Below are positions 32,906-42,334 of a stretch of DNA of 64,000 nucleotides, piece after piece. Position numbers and translations under genes: made by a program. Positions within the stretch are counted from its first letter, which is position 1. Every line of letters begins with the position of its first letter. The notes below the pieces were generated by a model. It was not told the DNA's origin, did not search any database, and was given only the letters and a program-made list of their open reading frames with translations. Source of the DNA: Cupriavidus basilensis (GTDB lineage Bacteria > Pseudomonadota > Gammaproteobacteria > Burkholderiales > Burkholderiaceae); the NCBI RefSeq assembly GCF_000832305.1, contig NZ_CP010536.1, positions 1,488,001-1,552,000 of the forward strand, given 5' to 3'.

Positions 32906-35128
32906 ATGGCACTCAAAAGCGATTCCTACGGATTCCTGGTTGGCGCACCAGTAGAGTGGGGCAAGGCACTGGACGTCTGGAACGACATCCTGGTCGAAAT
33001 CCGCGCGCTCCGTCTGGCGCTGGCAGCCGGGCATGGCTCGGCAGTTCCGAGTGCGAAGCGTCGCCCACCATCGTCCACAACCGCCGTACCCGCACTGGTG
33101 AAGCGCGAGGTAGCTCAAGCTGTAAAGGAGGTGGTTGCCCCCGCCAAGCGGCGAGGAAACACCAACCATAGCAGTCTCCAGCGCGACTCTAGTGGCCGGT
33201 TCCTATCAAAGGGAGGCGGTTCGGCGCAGCCAACAGCAACGCCCGTGTCAACGAAAGTGGCGCTCCACTTGGAGCCGCCGATTGATCTGGCCAAGGCGGA
33301 GGCTGCGCGCCCGAAGGCGAAGACCGACTGGGACCTGGTTCGGCGTCAGAATGCCGCAATGGCCCCGGCTCGGCCAGCGCGGTCGGTGGATGGGCAGAAG
33401 CGCGAAGAGAATGGGCGGTTCGCCGGAGCCGGCAAAAAGGGGCCCACGAATGGCGACGGCCCGCTAGAAGATGGCGCTAAAGACGAGCCAGCTGACTCCA
33501 GCGGCAAGGGTGGTCGTCGTAAGCGGGGCGAGGACGAAGCGGTCTCGTTGCTTTCCCGAGTGATGGGACGGGTACGAACGGCATCGGGCGTCGTTGCCTC
33601 CGCGCCGGAGATCGATCCTACGATTAGCGCGCTCAAGGAAGTGCAATCGATCGCATCTCCGGTAGGCCGTGGCATCGGGAAACTCTTCAGCCGTAGCTCG
33701 GACCGGGCGGTGCCGTGGTACCGGCGCATCTTGGGCGAGTTGAGGGGGATGCGCAGAGATGACTCATCCTTCCACAAGGCCGAGCTCCGCAAACTCAAGG
33801 ATATCGAGCAACGTACGAGCACCGGATCAGGGTCGGGGTTGCTCGGCGGGATGTTGTCCAAGATCCCTGGCCTTGGCATTGCTGGCCGCCTCCTTGGCTC
33901 CGTCGGTGGCGGCCTGGGCGCACTGCTGAAGTTCGGGCGAAAGAGTGGACTCTTGCGGCGAATCCCACTCCTCGGCGGACTACTGGCCGGCGGCAGTGCT
34001 CTCTATAGCATGCTCGGGTTTGGTGACGACGCGAACGCTAGCCCCGAGGAAAACCGGCGTAGTCGGTTCGAGGGCGGTGGGGCTGGTGTCGGGGCGATCG
34101 CAGGCGGTGCGCTTGGGACCTTCCTTGGTGGGCCTGTGGGGACGGTGATCGGCGGCATCATCGGCGAGAAGGTTGGCTCCCGAGTGGGTGGTTGGCTCGC
34201 TGAGGTGGATTGGAAGAACGTTGCGGAGAACATCACCGATTCATGGGGCGCTGTCACGCAACTCATTAAGACGAAGTTCGGCGTAGACGTGCCAGCAGTT
34301 ATGGACGCAGCCAAGGAAGTCGCCAAGAAGGCTATCGACTATGGTGGGGATTTCTTCGACAAAATTTCTTCGGCGACCAAAAGTGCAGCGGAGTGGGCTA
34401 ACCAAGAGGTGATCCAACCGGCGGCCAACGCAATCAAGCGGATTGTTCAGACTGGAGCTGGCTTCAACGTCGTGGAACGGGGGGATGGTTCAGTCGTCCA
34501 GCAATCGGGGGCGCGCAACTGGCGCAATAACAACCCTGGCAATATCGAGTATGGGGACTTCGCGAAGAAGCACGGAGCCATTGGCTCGGATGGACGATTC
34601 GCCATATTCCCTGACTACGGTTCAGGCCGTAAGGCGAAGGAGTCCCTGATCTTCGATGGGAAGTCGTATCGCAACCTCACCCTGTCGCAGGCAATTTCCC
34701 GCTACGCCCCTGCTTCGGAGAACGATACGGCCGCCTACCAGCGCTCGGTCCTTGGATCGGTAGGAGGGCAGGACTTGAAGATGTCCGACTACACGCCCGC
34801 ACAGCGAACCGTGATTCTGGATGCGATGCAAAAGGTGGAGGGATACAAGGTCGGGAAAACTGTGATCAAGGGCCGGAGTGGCGTTCCCGTGCTGGCTGCC
34901 GGCGGGGTGCCTGGTACACCGGTTGTCGCTTCGGCGCCAACCGTCTCAGTCAACACCGCTGTTCCAATGCCGAAAATCGCCGATGCTCCGGCGTTGTCCC
35001 CTCTGACCGCAATCCCAGCCACGTCTCGTCAAGAGATCAGGGTGACGCAAGAGAAGGGAGACGTTGGGCAAAACCTCAGCGATAGCAAGATCGCCCGCAT
35101 TGCGACAGGCGGGCTCAGTAGCCCGTAA
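32906..35128 (+). CDS. Tape-measure-like virion protein with lysozyme-like C-terminus (740 aa)
   Basis: N-terminal ~230 residues are basic, low-complexity and helical. Residues ~300-430 contain several Gly-zipper hydrophobic segments (GGLLAGGSALYSMLGFG; GAGVGAIAGGALGTFLGG) that can insert in membranes. Residues ~530-660 begin RNNNPGNI and continue with GRFAIFPDYGSGRKA and SRYAPASENDTAAYQ, a pattern found in phage peptidoglycan-degrading domains. Likely roles are tape measure and cell-wall penetration during DNA entry. It is short for a tape measure. Confidence 0.55.
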   Translation: MALKSDSYGFLVGAPVEWGKALDVWNDILVEIRALRLALAAGHGSAVPSAKRRPPSSTTAVPALVKREVAQAVKEVVAPAKRRGNTNHSSLQRDSSGRFLSKGGGSAQPTATPVSTKVALHLEPPIDLAKAEAARPKAKTDWDLVRRQNAAMAPARPARSVDGQKREENGRFAGAGKKGPTNGDGPLEDGAKDEPADSSGKGGRRKRGEDEAVSLLSRVMGRVRTASGVVASAPEIDPTISALKEVQSIASPVGRGIGKLFSRSSDRAVPWYRRILGELRGMRRDDSSFHKAELRKLKDIEQRTSTGSGSGLLGGMLSKIPGLGIAGRLLGSVGGGLGALLKFGRKSGLLRRIPLLGGLLAGGSALYSMLGFGDDANASPEENRRSRFEGGGAGVGAIAGGALGTFLGGPVGTVIGGIIGEKVGSRVGGWLAEVDWKNVAENITDSWGAVTQLIKTKFGVDVPAVMDAAKEVAKKAIDYGGDFFDKISSATKSAAEWANQEVIQPAANAIKRIVQTGAGFNVVERGDGSVVQQSGARNWRNNNPGNIEYGDFAKKHGAIGSDGRFAIFPDYGSGRKAKESLIFDGKSYRNLTLSQAISRYAPASENDTAAYQRSVLGSVGGQDLKMSDYTPAQRTVILDAMQKVEGYKVGKTVIKGRSGVPVLAAGGVPGTPVVASAPTVSVNTAVPMPKIADAPALSPLTAIPATSRQEIRVTQEKGDVGQNLSDSKIARIATGGLSSP

Positions 35129-35152
35129 CTTGGGATCGATCGGTACGGCCAG

Positions 35153-35551
35153 CTACTTGGCTGGCCGGATTTGAGCCGGCGTCATCAACACGTTTGTCTG
35201 GTGATTGCCGTTATCAGCGTGGAACAGTGAACCGGTGATGGTGGCCGGCTGGCCTTTCAGGCTCTTGAAGCTCTCCATCATCCTGGGATTCAGAACCAGG
35301 TGCATGAGCACGACGCCTCGCTCAGTTGGCGATTCCTGGTCACCTTCCACTGTGATAGGCGAGTCGAGTTGGATCGCTGGGAACGTAAGTTTCTTGCCAT
35401 CTGGCGTTGCACCGGGTGCTGACAGCAGCTTCCCATGGACCGTCACGACCTGCGGCTCATAGCGGATTGGCTCGGCGTTGGCCAGTCGCTGGGCCCCAGC
35501 GGCAAGAAGAGCGACAGAAAGTAAGGCGGCACGGAGACGGCGTTGCATCAT
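35153..35551 (-). CDS. Secreted DUF4431-like protein (132 aa)
   Basis: Starts with a Sec signal peptide (MMQRRLRAALLSVALLAAGA, cleavage after ANA). The mature part (VVTVHGKLLSAPGATPDGKK...VVLMHLVLNP...ATITGSLFHADNGNHQTNVLM) matches DUF4431, a small beta-barrel domain. A minus-strand cargo gene inserted between late genes. Periplasmic location expected; function unknown. Confidence 0.6.
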   Translation of the reverse strand: MMQRRLRAALLSVALLAAGAQRLANAEPIRYEPQVVTVHGKLLSAPGATPDGKKLTFPAIQLDSPITVEGDQESPTERGVVLMHLVLNPRMMESFKSLKGQPATITGSLFHADNGNHQTNVLMTPAQIRPAK

Positions 35552-35761
35552 GGATCCTCGCATCAAGCCAAGCCGGCCCCAATTTGGCGTTTTGCCCGGC
35601 AAGTTTGTGACTTTACATCACCGGCATACGGCTACTGACTGCGCTATACCCCACTTTGGTTGGGTTAGGCTCGCAAACGCGTTCGGAAAACAGCGTCCGG
35701 TCATGGTAGTTGAGCCATCCAAAATCCACGGTAGACAAACGCATATACCGCTGGAGGGTCT

Positions 35762-36253
35762 ATGGGCGTAAACACCGCAGCCTATCTGAATGGCTTCTAC
35801 GACACCACGCGGGCGATGGGTGACAAGGCTGTTTCGAGCGACGGCGCTTTCGAAATCGAGGGTTTCGAGGACATGTGGCTCCTGACCAAGAGCTTTCCGT
35901 GGCCGACCATTTCGCCGGCCGGTGAAATCGAAGTCCCCACTCCGCTAGGTGGCGGGATGTGGCAGCCGCAACAGGTCAAGGTCAACCTACAGGGCCAGAT
36001 TACCCTGATGGAAACCTCCCTTGGTAGCGTATCCAACATGCTCATCCGGCTGATTGCCCAAGGTGCGCGGTTCAATGCCAAGGCGTATGAGGGAACTCCG
36101 GATCGCTACCGGTTCTACCACCGTCTCAAGGACTGCTTCATCCAGACGGACATCCAGGACCGGGACTTCGAGAACCGTTCTCAGATTCTGACGATCAGCG
36201 GAACCATGTATTTCCACTACTTCGGCGAGAAGATCGTCGGCAACATCACCTAA
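35762..36253 (+). CDS. Tail tube protein candidate (163 aa)
   Basis: GGAGG four bases upstream of ATG. Short beta-rich protein with FEIEGFEDMWLLTKSFPWPTI and FENRSQILTISGTMYFHYFG, the size and layout of T4 gp19-type tube subunits. It precedes the hub gene set. Confidence 0.5.
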   Translation: MGVNTAAYLNGFYDTTRAMGDKAVSSDGAFEIEGFEDMWLLTKSFPWPTISPAGEIEVPTPLGGGMWQPQQVKVNLQGQITLMETSLGSVSNMLIRLIAQGARFNAKAYEGTPDRYRFYHRLKDCFIQTDIQDRDFENRSQILTISGTMYFHYFGEKIVGNIT

Positions 36254-36762
36254 TGGCTGACAAGACGCTAGCTGACCTGGCCGGCCTCTTCTACCAGACG
36301 GAGAGGCCGGTTGGCGTCGTGCTGGACGCGGATACGGTTGCCGCACAGGCCGTGGCAGCCGCGCGATTCTATGCCGGCCACGGGCCGGTAAAGAGCCTGT
36401 TACCGCCTGCGTCCGTGGATGCCGCGCCGCCGGCAGACTCTTCCCAGGAGCTGTATCCGTTCCTGCCCTTGTATGGCTGGCCCATGTATCCCCTGCCGGC
36501 AAAAAAAATTGAGCCTGGCAAGCCGCTCGCTCCGGTGGACTGGGTGGAAGCCGGCACGGTCATCTCACAGAGCGAATGGTCCCTGATCCGTCCGCTCTTC
36601 ATGCTGTACGTCGAGCGGGAGAACTCGCTGCATCTCGAGGCCTCTCGCAATCTTGGGGTCGATGTCTACGGCCGCTCTTCATCTGAGATTAACCAGGAGA
36701 TCTCCCAGCTTGAGATGGATATCAAGCGGGCAGCGTTCGTTCAGCCGGTGATCTCGGTATAG
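36253..36762 (+). CDS. Hypothetical tail protein (169 aa)
   Basis: Overlaps the tube gene by one base. Mostly helical, with a Pro-rich centre (YPFLPLYGWPMYPLPAKKI) and a C-terminal helix. Location suggests a tail assembly chaperone or baseplate part. No family recognised. Confidence 0.42.
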   Translation: MADKTLADLAGLFYQTERPVGVVLDADTVAAQAVAAARFYAGHGPVKSLLPPASVDAAPPADSSQELYPFLPLYGWPMYPLPAKKIEPGKPLAPVDWVEAGTVISQSEWSLIRPLFMLYVERENSLHLEASRNLGVDVYGRSSSEINQEISQLEMDIKRAAFVQPVISV

Positions 36763-36787
36763 AAGTACCGCCCGGACGAGGCCTAAC

Positions 36788-37684
36788 TTGAATCTCTCCA
36801 TCGGTTCACCTTCCAAACTCCTCAATGGAGACCAAATTGTATCCCTGGTGCTCCGAACGGATGCCGCGCCGGTACCGGTGACGCTCGAGGGCACGATTCG
36901 CCTGGATGAGAGGTTTCTACCAGGCATTCAGGAAGACCAGATTGTGTATGCGGGCCGCGACCAGTTGGCCTTTCGCATCGTCGCAAACTCCCTGGACAAG
37001 GATGTGACTGCAGTGCAGGGTAGCCAACCATATGGGCAGATTTCATTCATCGCGTTGCTGGACGCCTGCCACAAGGTTTCGTTCCGGCGGAAGACGGCGG
37101 TGATCAAGAGCCGTGCAACGTTGGGCGAAATCTACCGGGCGTGTGGCGCGACCGTGCAAATCGACTCCGACTTTACAGTTGACCGCTTCGCCTCGTACGT
37201 CGGCGATGTGCCTACGTTCCGAATTGCGCAGGCGCTGCAGGAGGAGGGTGGGGCAGTCTTCTGGAACGGTAAGCGGCTCCAGTTCATCCGCCTACCTGAC
37301 CTGCTTAAGAAGAAGCCGGTGGCTCAGCTCCCGGCGGACACGCTGGAGGACATCTCTTCCGGGTTCATGGAGAGGCACGAGGTCCCATTCTTCTATTCAA
37401 TCGATCCTGGTGGCGGGTTTGTCTTCGGCAACCGGAACAAGGCGCGTGCCGCTCAGTACATCCCGCGCCAGGACACGCGCGTCCTGACCAATATGACTCG
37501 GGTCCTAGTGCAACGGAAGACCCTCAAGTCCCCCTATGCCCCGGCGATCAATGCAGGCGACCTGATCTTGGTGGAGAACACGCCGTATCCGGTAGTTACA
37601 GCCGCGCACGTCTATCAGAGCGGGACCGACGGCTCTGCGGCGAACACTTACTCCAAGTTCTGGCTTGGCTCTGTGGAGGAATAG
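36788..37684 (+). CDS. Baseplate hub protein, gpD/gp27-like (298 aa)
   Basis: TTG start. A late-control/gpD-like hub: beta-barrel N-terminus, central QALQEEGGAVFWNGKRLQFIRL, and a C-terminal region with INAGDLILVENTPYPVVTAAHVY. It precedes the gpV-like spike and PAAR tip genes, the standard hub-spike-tip order of contractile tails. Three bases separate it from the spike gene. Confidence 0.6.
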   Translation: MNLSIGSPSKLLNGDQIVSLVLRTDAAPVPVTLEGTIRLDERFLPGIQEDQIVYAGRDQLAFRIVANSLDKDVTAVQGSQPYGQISFIALLDACHKVSFRRKTAVIKSRATLGEIYRACGATVQIDSDFTVDRFASYVGDVPTFRIAQALQEEGGAVFWNGKRLQFIRLPDLLKKKPVAQLPADTLEDISSGFMERHEVPFFYSIDPGGGFVFGNRNKARAAQYIPRQDTRVLTNMTRVLVQRKTLKSPYAPAINAGDLILVENTPYPVVTAAHVYQSGTDGSAANTYSKFWLGSVEE

Positions 37685-37687
37685 GCC

Positions 37688-38194
37688 GTGATGCTTCCAT
37701 CCCGCCTCCCCGGCATCGTCCGAGGGTATGACCCGGATTCCCGGACATGTCGCGTCGAGATCCCCGGCATCACAGATGGTGCACAGGAGTTGCCCGTGGC
37801 TGAGATCGAGTATCCGATTGGCGATAAGTCGAGAGGAATGAACCCCACCGAGATTGAGATTCTTGACGGCGATCTGGTCTGGCTCGCATTTGAGGCCGGC
37901 GATCCACGCTTTCCGATCATCACGGGGTGGCGCAACCCGCGTTCTGCGAACTCCGTAGGATGGAGACGCTGGCACCATCCTAACGTCGAGATCAACGCGG
38001 ACACTCTCCTGAATGCAATCGCTGGTTCACACATCACCATTACGAGCACAGGGGCTGACGTCAGGATCAACTGCGTCAATGCAAAGGTAAGCGCTTCCGG
38101 CGATGCTGAAGTAGTTGCAGGAGGCCAGGCTAACGTGAGCAGCGATGGTGAGGCAACGATCAGCGCCACAACAATCAATCTCAACTCGAAATAG
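37688..38194 (+). CDS. Baseplate spike, gpV/gp5-like (168 aa)
   Basis: N-terminal OB-fold (RLPGIVRGYDPDSRTCRVEIPGI...GDLVWLAFEAGDPRFPIITGW) followed by a repetitive beta segment (HITITSTGADVRINCVNAKVSASGD...) that forms a trimeric needle. GTG 37688 or ATG 37691 may be the start; GGAGGA lies upstream. Works with the PAAR protein to pierce the outer membrane. Confidence 0.75.
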   Translation: MMLPSRLPGIVRGYDPDSRTCRVEIPGITDGAQELPVAEIEYPIGDKSRGMNPTEIEILDGDLVWLAFEAGDPRFPIITGWRNPRSANSVGWRRWHHPNVEINADTLLNAIAGSHITITSTGADVRINCVNAKVSASGDAEVVAGGQANVSSDGEATISATTINLNSK

Positions 38195-38196
38195 AC

Positions 38197-38499
38197 ATGG
38201 CCGAGCTCGCGCGAATCGGAGATCTTGCACAAGGCATCTGCCGAGCTCACCCTACGCCCGTCGAATTCACTGCCACATTCACGACGGGGTCGGGGACATT
38301 GGGTTCCGATGGGGCCGGCTTGGTACGCGTTGGCGATATCGGGCATACGGACTGCGGGCACACAATCGTGGCGTTGGCAGGGTCCGACGTCCTTCTGGCG
38401 GACGGTATTGGACTGGTCCGGGTCGGTGACCCAGTGGCAGTTCAGGAAGGCGGCGAGGGGGTGGTTGTGAGCGGCTCAGAGATCGTGAAGGATGCATGA
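38197..38499 (+). CDS. PAAR-domain spike tip (100 aa)
   Basis: Contains the repeated G-x-x-L-V-R-V-G-D pattern, plus His and Cys residues (RAHP, TDCGH) at positions expected for zinc binding. Size and place after the gpV-like gene fit a PAAR tip that sharpens the spike. It overlaps the next gene by four bases. Confidence 0.75.
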   Translation: MAELARIGDLAQGICRAHPTPVEFTATFTTGSGTLGSDGAGLVRVGDIGHTDCGHTIVALAGSDVLLADGIGLVRVGDPVAVQEGGEGVVVSGSEIVKDA

Positions 38500-39764
38500 T
38501 GGGTTTGTTTGACTTCGTATCTACCTTCAAGGACGGATCGGCGTTTGTGGATAACGTGTCGCAGCACGTGGATGCGGTGTCGTCCATGTCGTCAGCTGTA
38601 GCTAGCGTGGGAGCGGCAATGCCATCATTCGCAACCGCGGCCAGCGGCATGGCCGCGATGGCTACAGCAATCTCCGCCGCCCGCGCTTCGCTGATATCTA
38701 GCCTTCCGTTTGCTCTGCCGGCAATGAAGGCCGTTCACGTGCTTGAAAAGAAAATGGAGATGGACGGTGGAGGCATGGCGTCCACAGCCGGTTCCGCCTC
38801 CTTCTCGTCGTACTTCGCGACGTTTGACGTCATCGATACCGTCACTGCGCAGGCTTCCTCCTTGCTCCAGTCGACCGTGTCCGCTATGTCGTCTGTTGCG
38901 ACTGGTATTCCAGGGGTCGGGGGCGGGAGCCCTGGGCAGGTCTTCGGCTCGTTGGCCGCTGCATTTCCTTCCGCAACTATCCCTGATCCTGAGCACCCGG
39001 GCCAAACCATCCCAAATCCGGCCTATACCGCATTCGTGAACCAAAATGCAGGAGCCCTGAATTCTCTAACGGGCTCTGCAGGGAGCCTGGCAACATTTGC
39101 AGCCTCTGGGAAGTCCGGTATCGATGGGCAAATGGCGATTGCCAAGAGTAAGTATGCCGACGGAATGGCATCGCTCAAGGCAATGTCTTTCGCACGCTTC
39201 TGTTCTGCGCCACAGCCGACAGCGGTTCAAGAGGTGATTCAGCGGACGGTAAAGCCCACGTCGATTCCGTCGCGACCTGCATTTGGGGTCGCAGATGCCG
39301 GCTCGTCCCGGTGGATGAGTGCGCAAAGCAAGCCGACCACCTTGGCGTATGACGGGCCGAGCGGGAAGGTAGACCAAAAGGCAGCAGTGCCAGCACCTAC
39401 CGCTCATACTCCGACCTCATGTAGCCAGGTCCAGCTAGGAGCGATTCAGGCGCAGTGCGAGGCCGCCGGCCAAGCAGCCATCCAGGCAAAAGGGGTGCGC
39501 ACGACAGCCAGAGATCAACTGGAGCCTTGGCTGGATGCGAACGGTTTCTACGCGCTAAAGAACAACCGGGCTGCCTCGCCAGAGGCTGAGGCACAGTTCA
39601 AGGTAGTTGAGGCCCAATTGCACGCCAAGCCGGACTATCAGAGCTACTCGGCGGCGGGTGACGATTACATCATGAAGCTAAAGGAGTATCAGCGGCTAGT
39701 CGAAATCCAGACGTACATGGTGACCAAGGGACCATGGCCTGGAAATCCGGACGGACCGTGGTAG
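38496..39764 (+). CDS. Hypothetical virion protein (422 aa)
   Basis: ATGATG start overlaps the previous stop. The N-terminal ~170 residues are Ala/Ser/Met-rich with amphipathic or membrane-active helices; the middle is low-complexity and the end is charged and helical. It starts like the tube-initiator gene (MGLFDFVS/MGLFDLVS), perhaps a shared targeting signal. Likely a structural or injected protein. Confidence 0.42.
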   Translation: MMGLFDFVSTFKDGSAFVDNVSQHVDAVSSMSSAVASVGAAMPSFATAASGMAAMATAISAARASLISSLPFALPAMKAVHVLEKKMEMDGGGMASTAGSASFSSYFATFDVIDTVTAQASSLLQSTVSAMSSVATGIPGVGGGSPGQVFGSLAAAFPSATIPDPEHPGQTIPNPAYTAFVNQNAGALNSLTGSAGSLATFAASGKSGIDGQMAIAKSKYADGMASLKAMSFARFCSAPQPTAVQEVIQRTVKPTSIPSRPAFGVADAGSSRWMSAQSKPTTLAYDGPSGKVDQKAAVPAPTAHTPTSCSQVQLGAIQAQCEAAGQAAIQAKGVRTTARDQLEPWLDANGFYALKNNRAASPEAEAQFKVVEAQLHAKPDYQSYSAAGDDYIMKLKEYQRLVEIQTYMVTKGPWPGNPDGPW

Positions 39765-39820
39765 AGCAGCCCATCTAGCATTGGGCTCATCAAATGATGA
39801 GCGTGATGCGGGGTGCGACT

Positions 39821-40297
39821 ATGGCAGGAAACGTGATCTTCAGCTTCGAAGACATGACCGATAGCAGCAAGGCAACCAAGGCCTTGGTGAGGTACTTTGC
39901 CCGCGCGGGTGAGCAGGTTGTCCAGACCACAGTCGATCCCAAGGTGCGTCGCACCGCCGGCGTGTCTTATCGCCAAATGAGCCTCACCTTTGCCGACGGC
40001 CAGGTGATCACGATGTTCGTCAAGCAGACGGGCGATATCTACCAGGTCAGCCTCAATGGCAAGGCACTGGCCATCAAGAACCAGAGTGATCAAGAGAAGG
40101 CCGTGACGGAGATGGTGAGCGCGATGGACTCCGGGCGAGCGAAGTTCCAAGCGGCCCTGGCGAAGGCTCGGGCAGTCTTGCCGCCGAGCATCCGGATGGC
40201 AGTCCCGAAGATCGAGGTGGCGCTCAAGGAGAAGCTCGCCGGGCTGGATGAAGCCATCGATCTCGCTCACAAGGAGCTGGAGGCGATCGATGCCTGA
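39821..40297 (+). CDS. DarA N-terminal-domain-like protein (158 aa)
   Basis: Sequence from MAGNVIFSFEDMTDSS onward, with TTVDPKVRRTAGVSYRQMSLTFADGQVITM, VKQTGDIYQVSLNGKALAIKNQ and a helical C-terminus, matches my recall of the defence-against-restriction A N-terminal domain. Longer starts at 39794-39806 exist; 39821 fits the domain start. P1 DarA proteins are packaged in the head and shield incoming DNA from type I restriction. Its place next to the capsid gene fits that role; similarity not verified. Confidence 0.48.
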   Translation: MAGNVIFSFEDMTDSSKATKALVRYFARAGEQVVQTTVDPKVRRTAGVSYRQMSLTFADGQVITMFVKQTGDIYQVSLNGKALAIKNQSDQEKAVTEMVSAMDSGRAKFQAALAKARAVLPPSIRMAVPKIEVALKEKLAGLDEAIDLAHKELEAIDA

Positions 40298-40499
40298 CGT
40301 GGCCGACCTGGCAGACGGATTTCAGGATGACCAGGCTCAGGAGGGCATCAGAAAGGCTCGTTCCACTTCCAGCCTGCCGCCATGCAAGGCTTGCTACAAC
40401 TGCGACGAGCCGATCGGTGCCGGCCTGCTCTTCTGCTGTACCGAATGCCGTGAGGACTTTGAGAAGTGGCTGGCATCCCGTGCTAGGGAAGGTCGGTGA
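40290..40499 (+). CDS. Small zinc-finger protein (69 aa)
   Basis: Contains C-K-A-C-Y-N-C and C-C-T-E-C, a four-Cys zinc finger (CxxC...CxxC) followed by a helix (REDFEKWLASR), similar in layout to DksA/TraR-type fingers. Overlaps the previous stop by eight bases, with GGAGG upstream. Function unknown. Confidence 0.5.
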   Translation: MPDVADLADGFQDDQAQEGIRKARSTSSLPPCKACYNCDEPIGAGLLFCCTECREDFEKWLASRAREGR

Positions 40500-40527
40500 A
40501 ATCGGAAAACGAGCACCTTCGTAGCGC

Positions 40528-40556
40528 TTGACAGTACGCAAAATTGTCTCTGTAAC
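40528..40556 (+). promoter_or_regulatory. Promoter of the major capsid gene
   Basis: TTGACA (40528-40533) and TGTAAC (40551-40556) with a 17-base spacer; the capsid ATG at 40616 follows a ~55-base leader with GAGAGG near its end. A strong -35 fits the need for high expression. Confidence 0.5.
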
Positions 40557-40615
40557 GGTTGCGCGGGATTCGCCTGCGCCAAGGCGTAAATCTGAACTAT
40601 CTGAGAGAGGAAACA

Positions 40616-42304
40616 ATGCGAACTCAAGGCGCACAGTACAGCAATGCGAAGACCGCGCAGATCGGACAATTTGTCGAGGGCCTGCGCGAGACCCAGGCCA
40701 AGCCCGGCACGTTCGATTCGGCCGCAGCCGATGAGTTCGTCGCTGGCATCAAGAGCCAGTCCAACGGCATCGAGATCCCTCAAGCGCTGGCCGCCATCCT
40801 GGAGGAACTGCCCGCCGGCCAGGATGCCAAGGTCATCAAGGGCGTGCTGGACGGCGTCGCCTCGTTCGAAGCCCAGCACGGCGTGGCACCCACTGCCGAC
40901 GTGATCGAGTGGGCGCTCCACCAAGGCTACGCAACGACCGAGGAAGCTCGCAAGAAGTACTCGCTGGACTCTGCCAGCTCTACCGGTAGCGACCCGCTTT
41001 CGCTGCAACCGAATCGCGCGGTGATCGCGATCACCGCCGCGCTGGCCGAGGCCATCCCGGTTGCCAACTACTTGCCCGCCGATATCGGCTCGAACGAAGC
41101 CAAGCTGGTTATCGTGTCGCACACCGCCGGCAACCTGTACGGCGGCTACGCGCAAGATCAATTGATGGACGGCGTCAACAGCGGCGATTCGTACATTTCG
41201 TCCGCTCGCGTGCATGCGCTCACGCTGCAGAGCTCGGGCGCGGACACCGGTTCGTACACCGGCATCCTGACTCAAGTCCAGGCGACCCCGGAAACCTGCG
41301 ATCAGGCAGCCACGCCGGTGAAGCTGATGCGTGGTCGCCTGATCGTCTACGTGAATGGCCTGCCGGTTGCCTTCGAGGTCAAGCAGGTCGGTTCCCCGGC
41401 CACCGCTCCGATCAGCGGCAGCATCGTGATTGCTGGCACCACCTACAATCTGGCCGGCACCGTCGCGCCGGATACGGGCGTAGTCAAGGTTACCCCGAGC
41501 AGCGCACTGCCGGCCAACACGCCGGTCGTGGTCGAAGGCTTCATCGACTATGAGCGCTCGCCGGGCACCACGCCGGTGATCAACACGAATGCCACGCCGT
41601 TCCAACTGTTCGCATCGCCGTGGCGCGTGCTGACCGAGCAGACCATCGACGCGCGTACCCAGTTCTCGAATGAACTGGGTCTGGATCCCGCCGCCGAATC
41701 CATGCTGGCGGTCCGGTACCAAGCATCCAACGAGCGTCACTACGATGTGCTGCGGAAGGCCCTGCGTATCGGCTCGGTGCAGAACGTCAACAACTTCGAC
41801 TTCGGCTGGGCCGCCAAGGGCGTGTACAAGAGCCGTGCTGCCATCTGGCAGGACTTCTCGGCCGTCTTGGGTGCCGCTTCGCAGAAGATGGCCGAAGACA
41901 CCATCGATCACGGTATCACTCACCTCTACGTGCCGATCAACATCGTCGCGCAGTGGCAAGCTCTGCCGGCGGACATCTTCGAACCGTCCGGCATCTTGGC
42001 GAAGCCCGGCATCTACCGCGTCGGCCGCCTGTTCGGCATGTACGAGGTGTACTACAGCCCCAAGGTAGTTGTCGGGGCGAAGGGTTCGGCTACCGCCACG
42101 ATCCTTGCGATCGGCCGCTCATCGCAGGTTGCTCGCTGCCCGTTCGTCCTGGGGGATGCCGTGCCGCCGACCGTGAATCCCACCCCGTTCACGCGCGAGA
42201 TGATGTCCGGCTCGGCCTTCTACGCGCGTCAGTTCACGAGCGTGAACCCGCACGTGCCGTCGGCTTTCGGCTGCGCAGTCTTCAACGTCACCAATCTGTT
42301 CTAA
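40616..42304 (+). CDS. Major capsid protein (562 aa)
   Basis: Start at 40616, just after GAGAGGAA. Ordered as an HK97-fold capsid: helical N-terminal segment (possible scaffold part), then VIAITAALAEAIPVANYLPADI..., a domain insertion with PVVVEGFIDYERS, and a C-terminal half with WRVLTEQTIDARTQFSNELGLDPAAESM and HLYVPINIVAQWQALP. Codon use is strongly biased to C/G-ending codons, as in highly expressed genes. Has its own promoter and lies two genes before the tail sheath. Confidence 0.65.
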   Translation: MRTQGAQYSNAKTAQIGQFVEGLRETQAKPGTFDSAAADEFVAGIKSQSNGIEIPQALAAILEELPAGQDAKVIKGVLDGVASFEAQHGVAPTADVIEWALHQGYATTEEARKKYSLDSASSTGSDPLSLQPNRAVIAITAALAEAIPVANYLPADIGSNEAKLVIVSHTAGNLYGGYAQDQLMDGVNSGDSYISSARVHALTLQSSGADTGSYTGILTQVQATPETCDQAATPVKLMRGRLIVYVNGLPVAFEVKQVGSPATAPISGSIVIAGTTYNLAGTVAPDTGVVKVTPSSALPANTPVVVEGFIDYERSPGTTPVINTNATPFQLFASPWRVLTEQTIDARTQFSNELGLDPAAESMLAVRYQASNERHYDVLRKALRIGSVQNVNNFDFGWAAKGVYKSRAAIWQDFSAVLGAASQKMAEDTIDHGITHLYVPINIVAQWQALPADIFEPSGILAKPGIYRVGRLFGMYEVYYSPKVVVGAKGSATATILAIGRSSQVARCPFVLGDAVPPTVNPTPFTREMMSGSAFYARQFTSVNPHVPSAFGCAVFNVTNLF

Positions 42305-42334
42305 GCAGCGCCAACCATAAGAAGGGGTGCAAGC

